This document shows, one piece after another, positions 23,163 through 31,258 of a stretch of DNA of 64,000 nucleotides (the first letter of the stretch is position 1; each line of letters begins with the position of its first letter). The notes below the pieces were generated by a model. That model made no database searches, was not told where the DNA came from, and saw nothing but the letters and a program-made list of their open reading frames with translations. Source of the DNA: UBA5195 sp034432755 (GTDB taxonomy: Bacteria; Chloroflexota; Anaerolineae; Anaerolineales; Villigracilaceae); the NCBI GenBank assembly GCA_034432755.1, contig DAOUBQ010000021.1, positions 1-64,000 on the forward strand, read 5' to 3'. The translations under genes and the position numbers were made by a program.

Positions 23163-23723
23163 ATGAAATTAAATCAACAGATTGCGGCGCCGCTTTTTTA
23201 TGGGTTTGTTATACTGGCAGGATTATTTTGGATTTGGTTCTCCGCCGCGCCAGGGGGCGGGACGAGCGCAGGCGGCATCCCCGCTCCGCAAGCCGGATTC
23301 CTGGCTCCCAATTTCACCCTAGACACGCTCGACGGCGGGACGGTGACACTCTCCAACCTGCGCGGACAGGTGGTTTTGCTCAATATTTGGGCTTCATGGT
23401 GCCCGCCCTGCCGGGCCGAGATGCCCGCCATGCAGCGGGTTTGGGAGGAATACCAGGAGCAGGGCGTGGTGGTGCTGGCCGTCAACTCGACCGGGCAGGA
23501 TACCCCCGCCGACGCACAGGCCTTCGTGAGTGAAAACGGTCTCACCTTCCCCATCCCGCTCGACACGGGCGGCGAAGTCACCCGCCTGTACCGGGTCAGT
23601 TCCCTGCCGACCTCGTTCTTCATCGGCGCCGATGGCGTCATCCGCGAGGTGGTCATCGGCGGACCGATGGCCGAAGCCCTGTTGCGCAGCCGAGTAGAAC
23701 AACTGCTCAAGGAGGCGCGCTAA
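23163..23723 (+). CDS. TlpA/ResA-like thioredoxin-family protein
   Basis: A 186-residue thiol-disulfide oxidoreductase anchored by an N-terminal membrane helix (residues 10-27) with the thioredoxin domain outside. The active site is WASWCPPCRAEMP, and the cis-proline loop is SSLPTSFFIGADG. The APNFTLDTLDGGTVTLSNLRGQ lead-in is typical of TlpA/ResA proteins that reduce apocytochrome or other extracytoplasmic thiols. The ATG at 23163 is preferred because upstream residues derive from repeat DNA. It overlaps the following lgt-like gene (TAATG), linking the two. Confidence 0.9.
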   Translation: MKLNQQIAAPLFYGFVILAGLFWIWFSAAPGGGTSAGGIPAPQAGFLAPNFTLDTLDGGTVTLSNLRGQVVLLNIWASWCPPCRAEMPAMQRVWEEYQEQGVVVLAVNSTGQDTPADAQAFVSENGLTFPIPLDTGGEVTRLYRVSSLPTSFFIGADGVIREVVIGGPMAEALLRSRVEQLLKEAR

Positions 23724-24466
23724 TGCTGCCCATCCTGCAAATTGGCCCGCTGGCCCTGCAAACGCCGGGGCTGATGTACCTGCTCGGCCTGTGGTTCGGC
23801 CTGTCGCTGGCCGAAAAATTCGCCCCCAGGCGCGGCATGTCAGCCGATACGCTTTATAACATGGTCTTTACGGGATTGATTTCGGGAATCATAGGAGCGC
23901 GGCTCGGATACGTCTTCCAATACCCAGACGCCTTCCTGGCCTCCCCGCTGAGTCTCATTTCGCTCAACCCGGGCCTGCTCGACCCCTTCAGCGGGTTCGC
24001 GGCAGCCCTGATCGCGGCTTTCATCTATGGGGCGCGCAAAAAACTGGAGTTTTGGAACACGCTCGACGCACTAACCCCTTTCTTCGCCGTGTTCCTGATT
24101 GGAACCGCGCTTGCCAACGCCGCCTCGGGCGCGGCCTTCGGCATGGAGACCTCCCTGCCCTGGGGCATTGACCTGTGGGGCGCAAAACGCCATCCCACAC
24201 AGTTCTATGAATTGGGCGGGGCAGTTGCCATTCTGCTCTGGCTGGGGCGGCTCTCAAAACAAACCGACCTGCCCGCCGGCAAACTATTCCTGGCTTTTTT
24301 GGCGCTTACGGCAGGCGCGCGGCTGTTTTTGGAGGCCTTCCGTGGCGATAGCGCCCTCATTTTGGGCGGAATCCGCGCCGCGCAAGTTGCTGCCTGGCTG
24401 GTTTTGGCCGGGGCCTTGGGTGGGCTGATGTGGAACAATAAAAAGGCCCCAGCGCCCGGCTCATAA
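23723..24466 (+). CDS. Lgt-like integral membrane protein (prolipoprotein diacylglyceryl transferase family)
   Basis: A 247-residue polytopic protein of the Lgt family. It retains the GARLGYVFQYP segment, the diagnostic RHPTQFYE motif and a late LEAFRGD. However, the usual GRxGNFxNxE catalytic segment reads GTALANAASGAAFG, so the conserved arginine and glutamate are absent. It may thus be a paralogue that no longer transfers diacylglyceryl groups, or one with altered chemistry. It is translationally coupled to the TlpA-like gene; that pairing suggests a role in extracytoplasmic thiol chemistry. Many lipoproteins are present in the window, so a canonical lgt should exist elsewhere. Confidence 0.75.
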   Translation: MLPILQIGPLALQTPGLMYLLGLWFGLSLAEKFAPRRGMSADTLYNMVFTGLISGIIGARLGYVFQYPDAFLASPLSLISLNPGLLDPFSGFAAALIAAFIYGARKKLEFWNTLDALTPFFAVFLIGTALANAASGAAFGMETSLPWGIDLWGAKRHPTQFYELGGAVAILLWLGRLSKQTDLPAGKLFLAFLALTAGARLFLEAFRGDSALILGGIRAAQVAAWLVLAGALGGLMWNNKKAPAPGS

Positions 24467-24484
24467 CAGCCCCATTTTTTACAA

Positions 24485-24513
24485 GCGACAAAACAAACCG
24501 CAACGTTTATAAT
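24485..24513 (+). promoter_or_regulatory. Promoter upstream of glgC
   Basis: TATAAT at 24508-24513 with GCGACA 17 bases upstream at 24485-24490. This leaves a leader of about 80 bases before glgC. Confidence 0.5.
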
Positions 24514-24598
24514 ACAGGCATACTGTTTCTTCCAGAGCGCGGCGCGCGCCGCAACCAAAATCGAGATTTTTCGCGTAACATCACAAAAGGAGGCATGT

Positions 24599-25861
24599 AT
24601 GCCCGCATTAGACGATGTCCTGGCAGTCATCCTGGGTGGAGGCAAAGGGGCGCGCCTGCATCCCCTCACCAAACTGCGCTCGAAACCAGCCGTGCCAATT
24701 GCAGGGAAATATCGTCTGATTGATATTCCCATCAGCAACTGCATCAATTCGCGCATTTACAACATTGCCGTGCTGACCCAGTTCCACTCGGTCTCGCTCA
24801 ACCGGCACATCACCCGCACCTATCATTTCGACAATTTCCACACCGGCTCGGTGCAAATCCTGGCCGCCGAACAAACCCTGCAAAGCGAAGACTGGTACCA
24901 GGGTTCGGCGGATGCCGTCCGCAAGCAAATCCGCGAGATCATCGCCTCCGACGCCAAAGATGTCATCATCCTGGCGGGCGACCATCTCTACCGCATGGAT
25001 TACGCCGCTTTCCTGCAATATCACTGGGATACCGACTCTGATGTAACAGTGGCAGTCCAGCCGGTGCCCAAACGGGAAGCCTCGCGGCTGGGAATCTTAA
25101 AAGTGGCCGAAGATGGCCGCATTACCGCCTTTGTGGAAAAACCCAAAGACCCGGCTGTGCAGGCTCAACTCATCAGCCGCCCCGATGACCCTGAAAAACC
25201 CTTCCTCGGCTCAATGGGCATCTACGTTTTCAAAACCTCGGTGTTGATTGACATGCTGACGAACTTCCCCGACCACGACGACTTTGGCAGCCAGGTCATC
25301 CCCAACGCCATCCGCACCCACGTTGTTTATGGCTACAATTTCAGTGGGTATTGGCGCGATATTGGAACAATTCGCTCGTTTTACGACACCAACCTGGAAT
25401 TGGCCTCGCCTAACGCCGAATTTAGTTTCTTCGACCCAGAGCGGCCCATCTACACCAACCCGCGCATCCTGCCCGGCTCGCAAGTGGAAGACAGCAAACT
25501 GAAGGACGTGCTGATGTCGGAAGGCTGCCGGGTCATCAAATCCACCATCATCAACTCGGTCATCGGCTTGCGCGCCCACATTGGACCAAACGCCGCCGTC
25601 AAAGACAGCATCGTCATGGGCGCAGATTATTATGATGGCCCCGCACCACGCAAGAACGAAGTTCCGCTCGGCATTGGCCCAAAGTGCCATATCGAGGGCG
25701 CTATTCTCGATAAAAACGTGCGAATCGGCGAGGGAACGGTTATCAAACCCTTCCCGCGCAGCACAGATATTGATGCCGGCACCTGGGTCGTGCGCGATGG
25801 AATCGTGGTGATTCCCAAAGACACCACCATCCTGCCCAACACCAAAATCGCTCCAGAGTAA
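24599..25861 (+). CDS. glgC: Glucose-1-phosphate adenylyltransferase
   Basis: ADP-glucose pyrophosphorylase, the first committed step of glycogen synthesis. The 420-residue protein starts with VLAVILGGGKGARLHPLTKL (nucleotide-binding loop) and has SKPAVPIAGKYRLIDIPISN, the catalytic DHLYRMDY segment, the FVEKPKDP lysine region and the C-terminal left-handed beta-helix with hexapeptide-like turns (PNAAVKDSIVMGADYYDG). AAAGGAGG precedes the ATG. Length is typical. Together with the GH13 enzyme at 37-39.7 kb it suggests alpha-glucan storage or turnover, though no glgA or glgB is in the window. Confidence 0.95.
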   Translation: MPALDDVLAVILGGGKGARLHPLTKLRSKPAVPIAGKYRLIDIPISNCINSRIYNIAVLTQFHSVSLNRHITRTYHFDNFHTGSVQILAAEQTLQSEDWYQGSADAVRKQIREIIASDAKDVIILAGDHLYRMDYAAFLQYHWDTDSDVTVAVQPVPKREASRLGILKVAEDGRITAFVEKPKDPAVQAQLISRPDDPEKPFLGSMGIYVFKTSVLIDMLTNFPDHDDFGSQVIPNAIRTHVVYGYNFSGYWRDIGTIRSFYDTNLELASPNAEFSFFDPERPIYTNPRILPGSQVEDSKLKDVLMSEGCRVIKSTIINSVIGLRAHIGPNAAVKDSIVMGADYYDGPAPRKNEVPLGIGPKCHIEGAILDKNVRIGEGTVIKPFPRSTDIDAGTWVVRDGIVVIPKDTTILPNTKIAPE

Positions 25862-25944
25862 CCTGTCCTGAAAGAACCTGGAGCAGGCCCCCAGCCTGTA
25901 GAACCAGTGTTTTTGTGATAAATGTCATTGTATAACACCCACAG

Positions 25945-26003
25945 AAAGCCGTTGGCGCATCCACCAACAAGGAATACAATCCTGAGCGATCGCTAACGGC
26001 TTT
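25945..26003 (+). promoter_or_regulatory. P-ATPase promoter framed by an inverted repeat
   Basis: TTGGCG (25952-25957), 17 bases, TACAAT (25975-25980) makes a good promoter. The arms AAAGCCGTTGGCG (25945-25957) and CGCTAACGGCTTT (25991-26003) are complementary at 12 of 13 positions and bracket the -35 and start region, an arrangement expected for an operator or a leader hairpin. Confidence 0.5.
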
Positions 26004-26050
26004 GTCTTGCTGGTACGCATATCAATATTCCATCTCACTGGAGCAACAAG

Positions 26051-28975
26051 TTGAAAACAAACTCTCCATCGGTTTCACAACATTTGCACAACCAAAACTG
26101 GCACACCTTATCACCCCAAGAGGTGCTTACCAGGCTCAAAGTGGCCGAACAAGGCTTAACCAGCGAGGAAGCCAGAAAACGGTTGGAAGAATACGGGCCC
26201 AACCAATTGACCGAAGCGCCGCGTCCTGGCTTTCTGGCTCTGCTTTGGGAGCAAATCAGCGATTTTGTTGTTATGCTGCTCATCGTGGCAGCCATCATCT
26301 CAGCGATTATCGGCTGGAACGAATATGTGAACACCGGCTCGACCGCCGAATTCATTGACGCAGGGGCGATTATCGCCATCGTGATACTCAACGCCACCCT
26401 GGGAATCATCCAGGAAAGGCGCGCCGAAGAAGCGTTGGCTGCGCTTAAAAAGCTGGCCGCGCCCGAAGCGCACGTCTTGCGCGATGGACAGCGCGTCACC
26501 ATTCCAGGCCGCGAACTGGTGCCGGGAGATATTGTCTACCTCGAGGCAGGCAACTTCATCCCAGCCGATGTACGCCTGCTCGAATCGGTCAACCTGCGGG
26601 TAGAAGAAGCCTCGCTCACCGGCGAATCGCTGCCGGTGCAGAAAAACGCCGCCATGCAATTAGACCCCGATGCACCGCTTGGCGACCGAAAGAATACCGC
26701 CTTTATGGGGACAACCGTTGCCTACGGCCGCGGGCGCGGCGTGGTCACAGCTACCGGCATGAACACCCAACTAGGCATGATTGCCGAGATGCTGCAATCG
26801 GTTGAAGCAGAGGAAACCCCGCTCCAGAGGCGGCTCGATGAATTGGGCAAGACCCTCAGCGTCGCCGCGCTCATCCTGGTGGCAGTGGTCTTTCTGGTAG
26901 CTGTCATCAATCGCACCGATGTTGGCCTGCTGTTCAGCGCCCCGCTCGAATACTTTGGGGAATATGTCAAAGAAATCACCGAAGTATTCATGATTGCCGT
27001 CAGCCTGGCAATTGCCGCAGTCCCCGAAGGCCTGCCCGCAGTGGTAACGATATCTCTTGCGCTGGGAATGCAGGAGATGATTAAACGGCACGCACTCATC
27101 CGCAAATTGTCTTCGGTCGAAACGCTTGGCTCTGCCACCGTCATCTGCTCCGACAAGACCGGCACCCTGACCCAAAACGAAATGACCGTCACCCGCTTGT
27201 GGGCCGATGGTCAGTTTATCAGCGTCACCGGCACAGGCTACGCGCCACAAGGTGACTTCCAGGTGGATGGTAAGCCTGTTGATATCAAGAAATACCCGTC
27301 CATCCTGACTGCGCTCTGGCTCGGCACCATTAACAACGATGCCGAAATCGAAGCCGGCGCAGAGAGCAGCGCCAAGGCGTATCGCATCATCGGCGACCCC
27401 ACCGAAGCGGCGTTAATTGTCGCCGCCGAAAAAGCCGGAGCGCTGCATCACGAGATTGACCGCGCCTACCCGCGCGAGAGCGAAATCCCCTTCGATTCTG
27501 AACGCAAGCGCATGATTACGGTTCACAGCATTGTGGACCCACACCCCGCCGACCCCTCGCCGTTCTACAACTCCACGGTCAAAGACTGGGACGTGGTGGC
27601 TGTTAAAGGCGCGCCGGATGTCGTCCTTAAGCTATGCACCCAGTATCAGACGATGGAAGACAAGGCTGCGCCGCTGACCGAAGAAAAGCGAAAGGAAATC
27701 CTGGCTGCCAACGATGCCATGACCAAAGATGCCCTGCGCGTGCTGGGCGTGGCGTATCGGCTCGACCGGGATGTACCAGAGACTGACCTGACCCCTGAAA
27801 TGGTCGAACACGAACTGGTCTTCGTCGGGCTGATTGGCATGATTGACCCGGCGCGTGATGAAGTCAAGAGCGCCCTGTCTACTGCGCGGCGCGCAGGCAT
27901 TCGTACCATGATGATTACCGGTGACTACCCCAACACCGCCCGCGCCATTGCCGAGACGATTGGCCTGCTGCGGCCAGGCAAACGAGTGATGACCGGCGCA
28001 GAATTGGATGAGACCAGCGACGAACTGCTCAAAAACATCATCGAAGAAACCGATGTATTTGCGCGCGTCTCGCCCGAACACAAAATGCGGATTGTAGACG
28101 CGCTGCAAGCAAATAACGAAGTGGTTGCCATGACCGGCGACGGCGTGAACGATGCCCCGGCCATTAAGCGCGCCGATATAGGCGTAGCAATGGGCATCAC
28201 CGGCACCGATGTGGCCAAGGGCGCAGCAGATATGGTTCTGACGGATGATAACTACGCCAGCATCGTTTCGGCCGTTGAGCAGGGACGCATCATCTACTCC
28301 AACATTCGCAAATTCGTCTTTTTCCTGCTCTCCAGCAACGTGGCCGAGATTATGATTATCTTCCTGGCTACCCTGGCCGGGCTGCCCGTCCCGCTGACTG
28401 CCATCCAGTTACTTTGGCTGAATCTCGTCACAGACGGCGCACCCGCCCTGGCTTTGGCGATGGAAAAAGGCGACCCCGACATCATGGAACACAAGCCGCG
28501 CCCCAAAGATGAGCCAATTATCAACGGCCCCATGCGCCTGGGCATTCTCATCCAAACAATCGCCCAAACCAGCGCGGTGCTCACCGCCTTTATGATTGGC
28601 TTGTATTGGGAACTGGGCATCAACCCGCTCACCACCCTGTTCAGCGGCTTCGATTGGACGCAGTACGATGTTCAGACTGCGGAAACGATGGCTTTTCTCA
28701 CCCTCTCAATGGCCGAACTCTTCCGCGCCTACACCGTGCGCTCAGAACGGGCATCGCTCTTCACCATTGGTGTCTTCTCAAACAAATGGATGCAATACGC
28801 AGTCGGCGCTTCGATGAGCCTGCTCATTTTGGTCTGTGTTATTCCCTTCTTGCAGCCCATCTTTAACACCCACAATCCCTCTGCCCTAGAATGGGCCGTA
28901 GTGATTGGGCTTGCCATTATCCCGGCGATTGCAGAGGAAATCACCAAATTCTTCCTGCGCAGGCAAACCGCGTAA
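26051..28975 (+). CDS. P2-type calcium-transporting ATPase-like cation pump
   Basis: A 974-residue P-type ATPase of the SERCA/PMCA-like P2 group. Cytosolic signatures: LTGES in the actuator domain, phosphorylated Asp-368 in DKTGTLTQNE, TGDYPNTARAI, and TGDGVNDAPAIKRADIG in the hinge. Helix 4 carries AVPEGLPAVVTI, which matches the calcium-site PEGLP, and helix 6 has LWLNLVTDGAPALALAMEKGDPD. The protein begins with a cation-ATPase N domain and ends with six C-terminal helices. The start is TTG with GGAG about 9 bases upstream; no better start is visible. Calcium is the likely substrate but other cations are possible. Confidence 0.92.
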   Translation: MKTNSPSVSQHLHNQNWHTLSPQEVLTRLKVAEQGLTSEEARKRLEEYGPNQLTEAPRPGFLALLWEQISDFVVMLLIVAAIISAIIGWNEYVNTGSTAEFIDAGAIIAIVILNATLGIIQERRAEEALAALKKLAAPEAHVLRDGQRVTIPGRELVPGDIVYLEAGNFIPADVRLLESVNLRVEEASLTGESLPVQKNAAMQLDPDAPLGDRKNTAFMGTTVAYGRGRGVVTATGMNTQLGMIAEMLQSVEAEETPLQRRLDELGKTLSVAALILVAVVFLVAVINRTDVGLLFSAPLEYFGEYVKEITEVFMIAVSLAIAAVPEGLPAVVTISLALGMQEMIKRHALIRKLSSVETLGSATVICSDKTGTLTQNEMTVTRLWADGQFISVTGTGYAPQGDFQVDGKPVDIKKYPSILTALWLGTINNDAEIEAGAESSAKAYRIIGDPTEAALIVAAEKAGALHHEIDRAYPRESEIPFDSERKRMITVHSIVDPHPADPSPFYNSTVKDWDVVAVKGAPDVVLKLCTQYQTMEDKAAPLTEEKRKEILAANDAMTKDALRVLGVAYRLDRDVPETDLTPEMVEHELVFVGLIGMIDPARDEVKSALSTARRAGIRTMMITGDYPNTARAIAETIGLLRPGKRVMTGAELDETSDELLKNIIEETDVFARVSPEHKMRIVDALQANNEVVAMTGDGVNDAPAIKRADIGVAMGITGTDVAKGAADMVLTDDNYASIVSAVEQGRIIYSNIRKFVFFLLSSNVAEIMIIFLATLAGLPVPLTAIQLLWLNLVTDGAPALALAMEKGDPDIMEHKPRPKDEPIINGPMRLGILIQTIAQTSAVLTAFMIGLYWELGINPLTTLFSGFDWTQYDVQTAETMAFLTLSMAELFRAYTVRSERASLFTIGVFSNKWMQYAVGASMSLLILVCVIPFLQPIFNTHNPSALEWAVVIGLAIIPAIAEEITKFFLRRQTA

Positions 28976-28995
28976 GGCAAAAAGTAGTCCACAAA

Positions 28996-29032
28996 CAGCC
29001 CCGAAAGTCTCAAAAACTTTCGGGGCTGTTTT
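28996..29032 (+). terminator. Rho-independent terminator of the P-ATPase gene
   Basis: A perfect 13-bp stem (CAGCCCCGAAAGT / ACTTTCGGGGCTG), a 7-base loop and TTTT, beginning 20 bases after the stop codon. Confidence 0.92.
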
Positions 29033-29037
29033 GCCTA

Positions 29038-29093
29038 TTGACAATCATAAATAAACAATGTATATTTACAGCATAAATATACGCTGTTTATTT
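29038..29093 (+). promoter_or_regulatory. tetR-type promoter overlapped by a 19-bp dyad operator
   Basis: A near-consensus promoter (TTGACA, 17 bases, TATATT) is overlapped by two 19-bp arms, 29049-29067 (starting AAATAAACA, ending GTATATTT) and 29075-29093 (starting AAATATAC, ending TGTTTATTT). The arms are complementary at 17 of 19 positions with a 7-base centre. The left arm covers the spacer and the -10. This is what autorepression by the adjacent TetR protein would need. Confidence 0.8.
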
Positions 29094-29132
29094 TTAATGG
29101 CGCAAAATCATATGCAATGTTGAAAGGAAAAA

Positions 29133-29819
29133 ATGGTTCGTCCTATCAAATCACAACAACACCCCAACCTGCAAACCGCCATCCTTGAAACCGCCTGGCG
29201 GCAGATTGCCGCGAGCGGCGCGGCCTCGCTCAGCCTGCGGGCGATTGCCCGCGCACTGGGCATCACCGCCCCGGCCATCTACAACTACTTCCCCGACCGC
29301 GACGCGCTGGTGACGGCGCTCATCATCGAAGCCTACACCTCGTTTGGCGATTGCCAGAGGGCGGCGCGTGATTCCGTCCCGGCGGAAGATTTGGAAGGGC
29401 GGCTGCGGGCCACCGGGCAGGCGTACCGCCACTGGGCGCTGACCTACCCGGAGCGTTATCAACTCATCTTTGGTACGCCCATCCCTGGGTACGTTGCGCC
29501 CTTCGAGCAGACCTTCCCGGCGGCGACGCGGGCGTTCGGTGTGATTGTCAGCGTGGTAGAGGCGCTTCGCGCAGCAGGCAAGCTGAAGGCCGCTCCGTTC
29601 CCGCAGGCAGTGCCAGGACAAGAATCAGCGTTTGGGTTGTGGAAAAGCTACGCAGGCGAGGCCAATTTCTTTTCCTTATCTATCGCCGTCTTAATTTGGG
29701 CGCGGGTGCATGGGCTGGTGTCGCTCGAAATCGCCGGGAATATCCCGCCCTTTGGGGCCAGCGGCGATGCACTGTATGAGTATGAAATAGATTCAATCGT
29801 CCACACTTTTATTCAGTAA
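29133..29819 (+). CDS. TetR/AcrR family regulator
   Basis: A 228-residue TetR-family repressor. The helix-turn-helix lies at residues 30-60 (SLRAIARALGITAPAIYNYFPDRDALV). The C-terminal part, with YRHWALTYPERYQLIFGTPIPGYVAP, belongs to the WHG-type ligand-binding domain class found in several regulators of oxidoreductase genes. A weak GAAAGGA site precedes the ATG. The promoter is overlapped by a large dyad, so autorepression is likely. Downstream lie remnants of two genes and an NAD-dependent epimerase-like gene that it probably controls or once controlled. Confidence 0.92.
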   Translation: MVRPIKSQQHPNLQTAILETAWRQIAASGAASLSLRAIARALGITAPAIYNYFPDRDALVTALIIEAYTSFGDCQRAARDSVPAEDLEGRLRATGQAYRHWALTYPERYQLIFGTPIPGYVAPFEQTFPAATRAFGVIVSVVEALRAAGKLKAAPFPQAVPGQESAFGLWKSYAGEANFFSLSIAVLIWARVHGLVSLEIAGNIPPFGASGDALYEYEIDSIVHTFIQ

Positions 29820-29834
29820 AAAATAGGAGACAAT

Positions 29835-30003
29835 ATGACAACGTTTCGATTACCCGTTTGCGCGTGCGCTCGATTTTCTATATGCCGCTCTTCATGCTCC
29901 ATACCTTGCGGACGATGACCCAAGCCCAAAAAGCCGAGGGCGTGCTGGGCGTGGAAACCCGCTTCGAGAAGAACAACGTGGTCTGGACGAAGACAGTCTG
30001 GAC
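29835..30003 (+). pseudogene. Truncated monooxygenase-like (ABM/DUF3291-type) gene
   Basis: After AGGAGA and an ATG at 29835, the frame reads MTTF and then needs a one-base shift: from 29849 another frame gives ITRLRVRSIFYMPLF and LRTMTQAQKAEGVLGVETRF, ending VWTKTVWTDDGR. This resembles small antibiotic-biosynthesis-monooxygenase or DUF3291-like proteins. A missing T in the TTT run at 29844-29846 would explain the shift. The C-terminal half of the protein is absent, replaced by a piece of another gene. Confidence 0.55.
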
Positions 30004-30191
30004 TGATGATGGGCGGCAACCTGTTTGGTTCGCGCCCAAACTATCACTATTTTGCCGAAGACCTGAACGCCGTTCATCAGAGCCTCCGTGCCCTGCTGAT
30101 GGCAGGCGTGCAGACCTTTTACGTAGGTCACGGCGGGCCGCTCCAACGCAACGATGTCGGGTGGCGTTTTTCAACCATACTTTCGAGTTAG
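30004..30191 (+). pseudogene. C-terminal fragment of a metallo-beta-lactamase fold hydrolase
   Basis: A third frame directly abutting the monooxygenase remnant encodes MMGGNLFGSRPNYHYFAEDLNAVHQSL and then VQTFYVGHGGPLQRNDVGWRF before its stop. The 'GHGGP' motif and the preceding helix are the usual last metal-site region of MBL-fold hydrolases; the HxHxDH N-terminal part is missing. The join at about 30004-30018 suggests one deletion fused the 5' part of one gene to the 3' part of another. Confidence 0.6.
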
Positions 30192-30202
30192 GAGGAATCA
30201 TC

Positions 30203-31150
30203 ATGACTCAACTGCATGTTATTTTTGGCACCGGCCCCATTGGGCGCGCGATTGCGGAGGAATTGAGCAAGCGCGGGAAACCAGCCCGCCTGGTGAACCG
30301 CACTGGCAAACTGGACGAGGCCCCAGCCGGGGTGGAGATTGTCGCCGCCGATTTGTACGATGCGGCGCAAGTACGCCAGGCCGCCCAGGGCGCGGCGGTG
30401 GTCTATCAGGCCGCCCAGCCCGCGTATCACCAGTGGATTGAGAAATTCCCGCCCCTGCAACAGGCCATTCTCGAAGGGCTGACGGGAAGCGGCGCAAAAC
30501 TGGTGCTGGTGGAAAACCTGTACATGTACGGCGAAACGAGCGGCGCGCCGCTGACCGAATCCACGCCCGAAAACGCCCACACCCGCAAGGGACGCACGCG
30601 CGGCGAGATGAGTCGGGCTGCCTTTGCCGCGTATGCCGCTGGAAAACTGCGCGTCACCGCCGGGCGCGGCTCCGACTTTTTTGGGCCCTGGGGAACGGGG
30701 TCCACGATGGGCGAGCGCGTTTTTTATCCGCTTTTGGATGGCAAAGCCGCGAACCTGGTTGGCAAGGTAGATGTGCCGCACACTCACACCTACACCCGCG
30801 ATTTTGCCCGCGCCCTGGTCATTTTGGGCGAGCGCGATGAAGCCGACGGGCAGGTCTGGCATGTGCCCAACGACCAGCCGCGCATCACCCAGCGCAAGAT
30901 GGTGGAGATGATTGCCCAGGCCGCCGGGGTGGCGCCAAAGTTCAGCACAATGGGCAAATTCATGATGATGCTCGGCGGCCTGTTCATCCCCGAAGCGAAA
31001 GAGTCGGTGGAGATGATGTACGAGTTCGACCAGCCCTTTGTGGTCGATTCCAGCAAGTTCGAGCGGGCGTTTGGCATGAAAGCCACGCCCATTCAAGAGG
31101 CCATCCGCGAGACGGTAGCGTGGTACAAGAGCCACCCCGAAAAGCACTAA
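30203..31150 (+). CDS. NAD(P)-dependent epimerase/oxidoreductase (extended SDR, NmrA-like)
   Basis: A 315-residue Rossmann-fold protein of the extended SDR / NmrA-like group. The cofactor loop is HVIFGTGPIGRAIAEEL (residues 4-20), a GTGPIG variant of GxxGxxG. VVYQAAQPAYHQW and NLYMYGETSGAPLTE follow in the places of the NAG and active-site segments; the canonical YxxxK is replaced by a less clear region, so it may be a sensor or reductase of altered mechanism. AGGAGG lies 7 bases before the ATG. It is the only intact gene downstream of tetR. Confidence 0.82.
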   Translation: MTQLHVIFGTGPIGRAIAEELSKRGKPARLVNRTGKLDEAPAGVEIVAADLYDAAQVRQAAQGAAVVYQAAQPAYHQWIEKFPPLQQAILEGLTGSGAKLVLVENLYMYGETSGAPLTESTPENAHTRKGRTRGEMSRAAFAAYAAGKLRVTAGRGSDFFGPWGTGSTMGERVFYPLLDGKAANLVGKVDVPHTHTYTRDFARALVILGERDEADGQVWHVPNDQPRITQRKMVEMIAQAAGVAPKFSTMGKFMMMLGGLFIPEAKESVEMMYEFDQPFVVDSSKFERAFGMKATPIQEAIRETVAWYKSHPEKH

Positions 31151-31231
31151 CGCGCTTTCTTCATCCGCCCAACCACCACGCGCAGAACATGACACACGAA
31201 TAGGTTTCATGGACTTTTGGCAGCCTGCGGA

Positions 31232-31237
31232 TATAAT
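31232..31237 (+). promoter_or_regulatory. -10 element of the M48 protease gene
   Basis: TATAAT 21 bases before the ATG, with TAGGAGG between. No convincing -35 is visible. Confidence 0.5.
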
Positions 31238-31258
31238 CGCAAGCGCTAGGAGGCTCCT

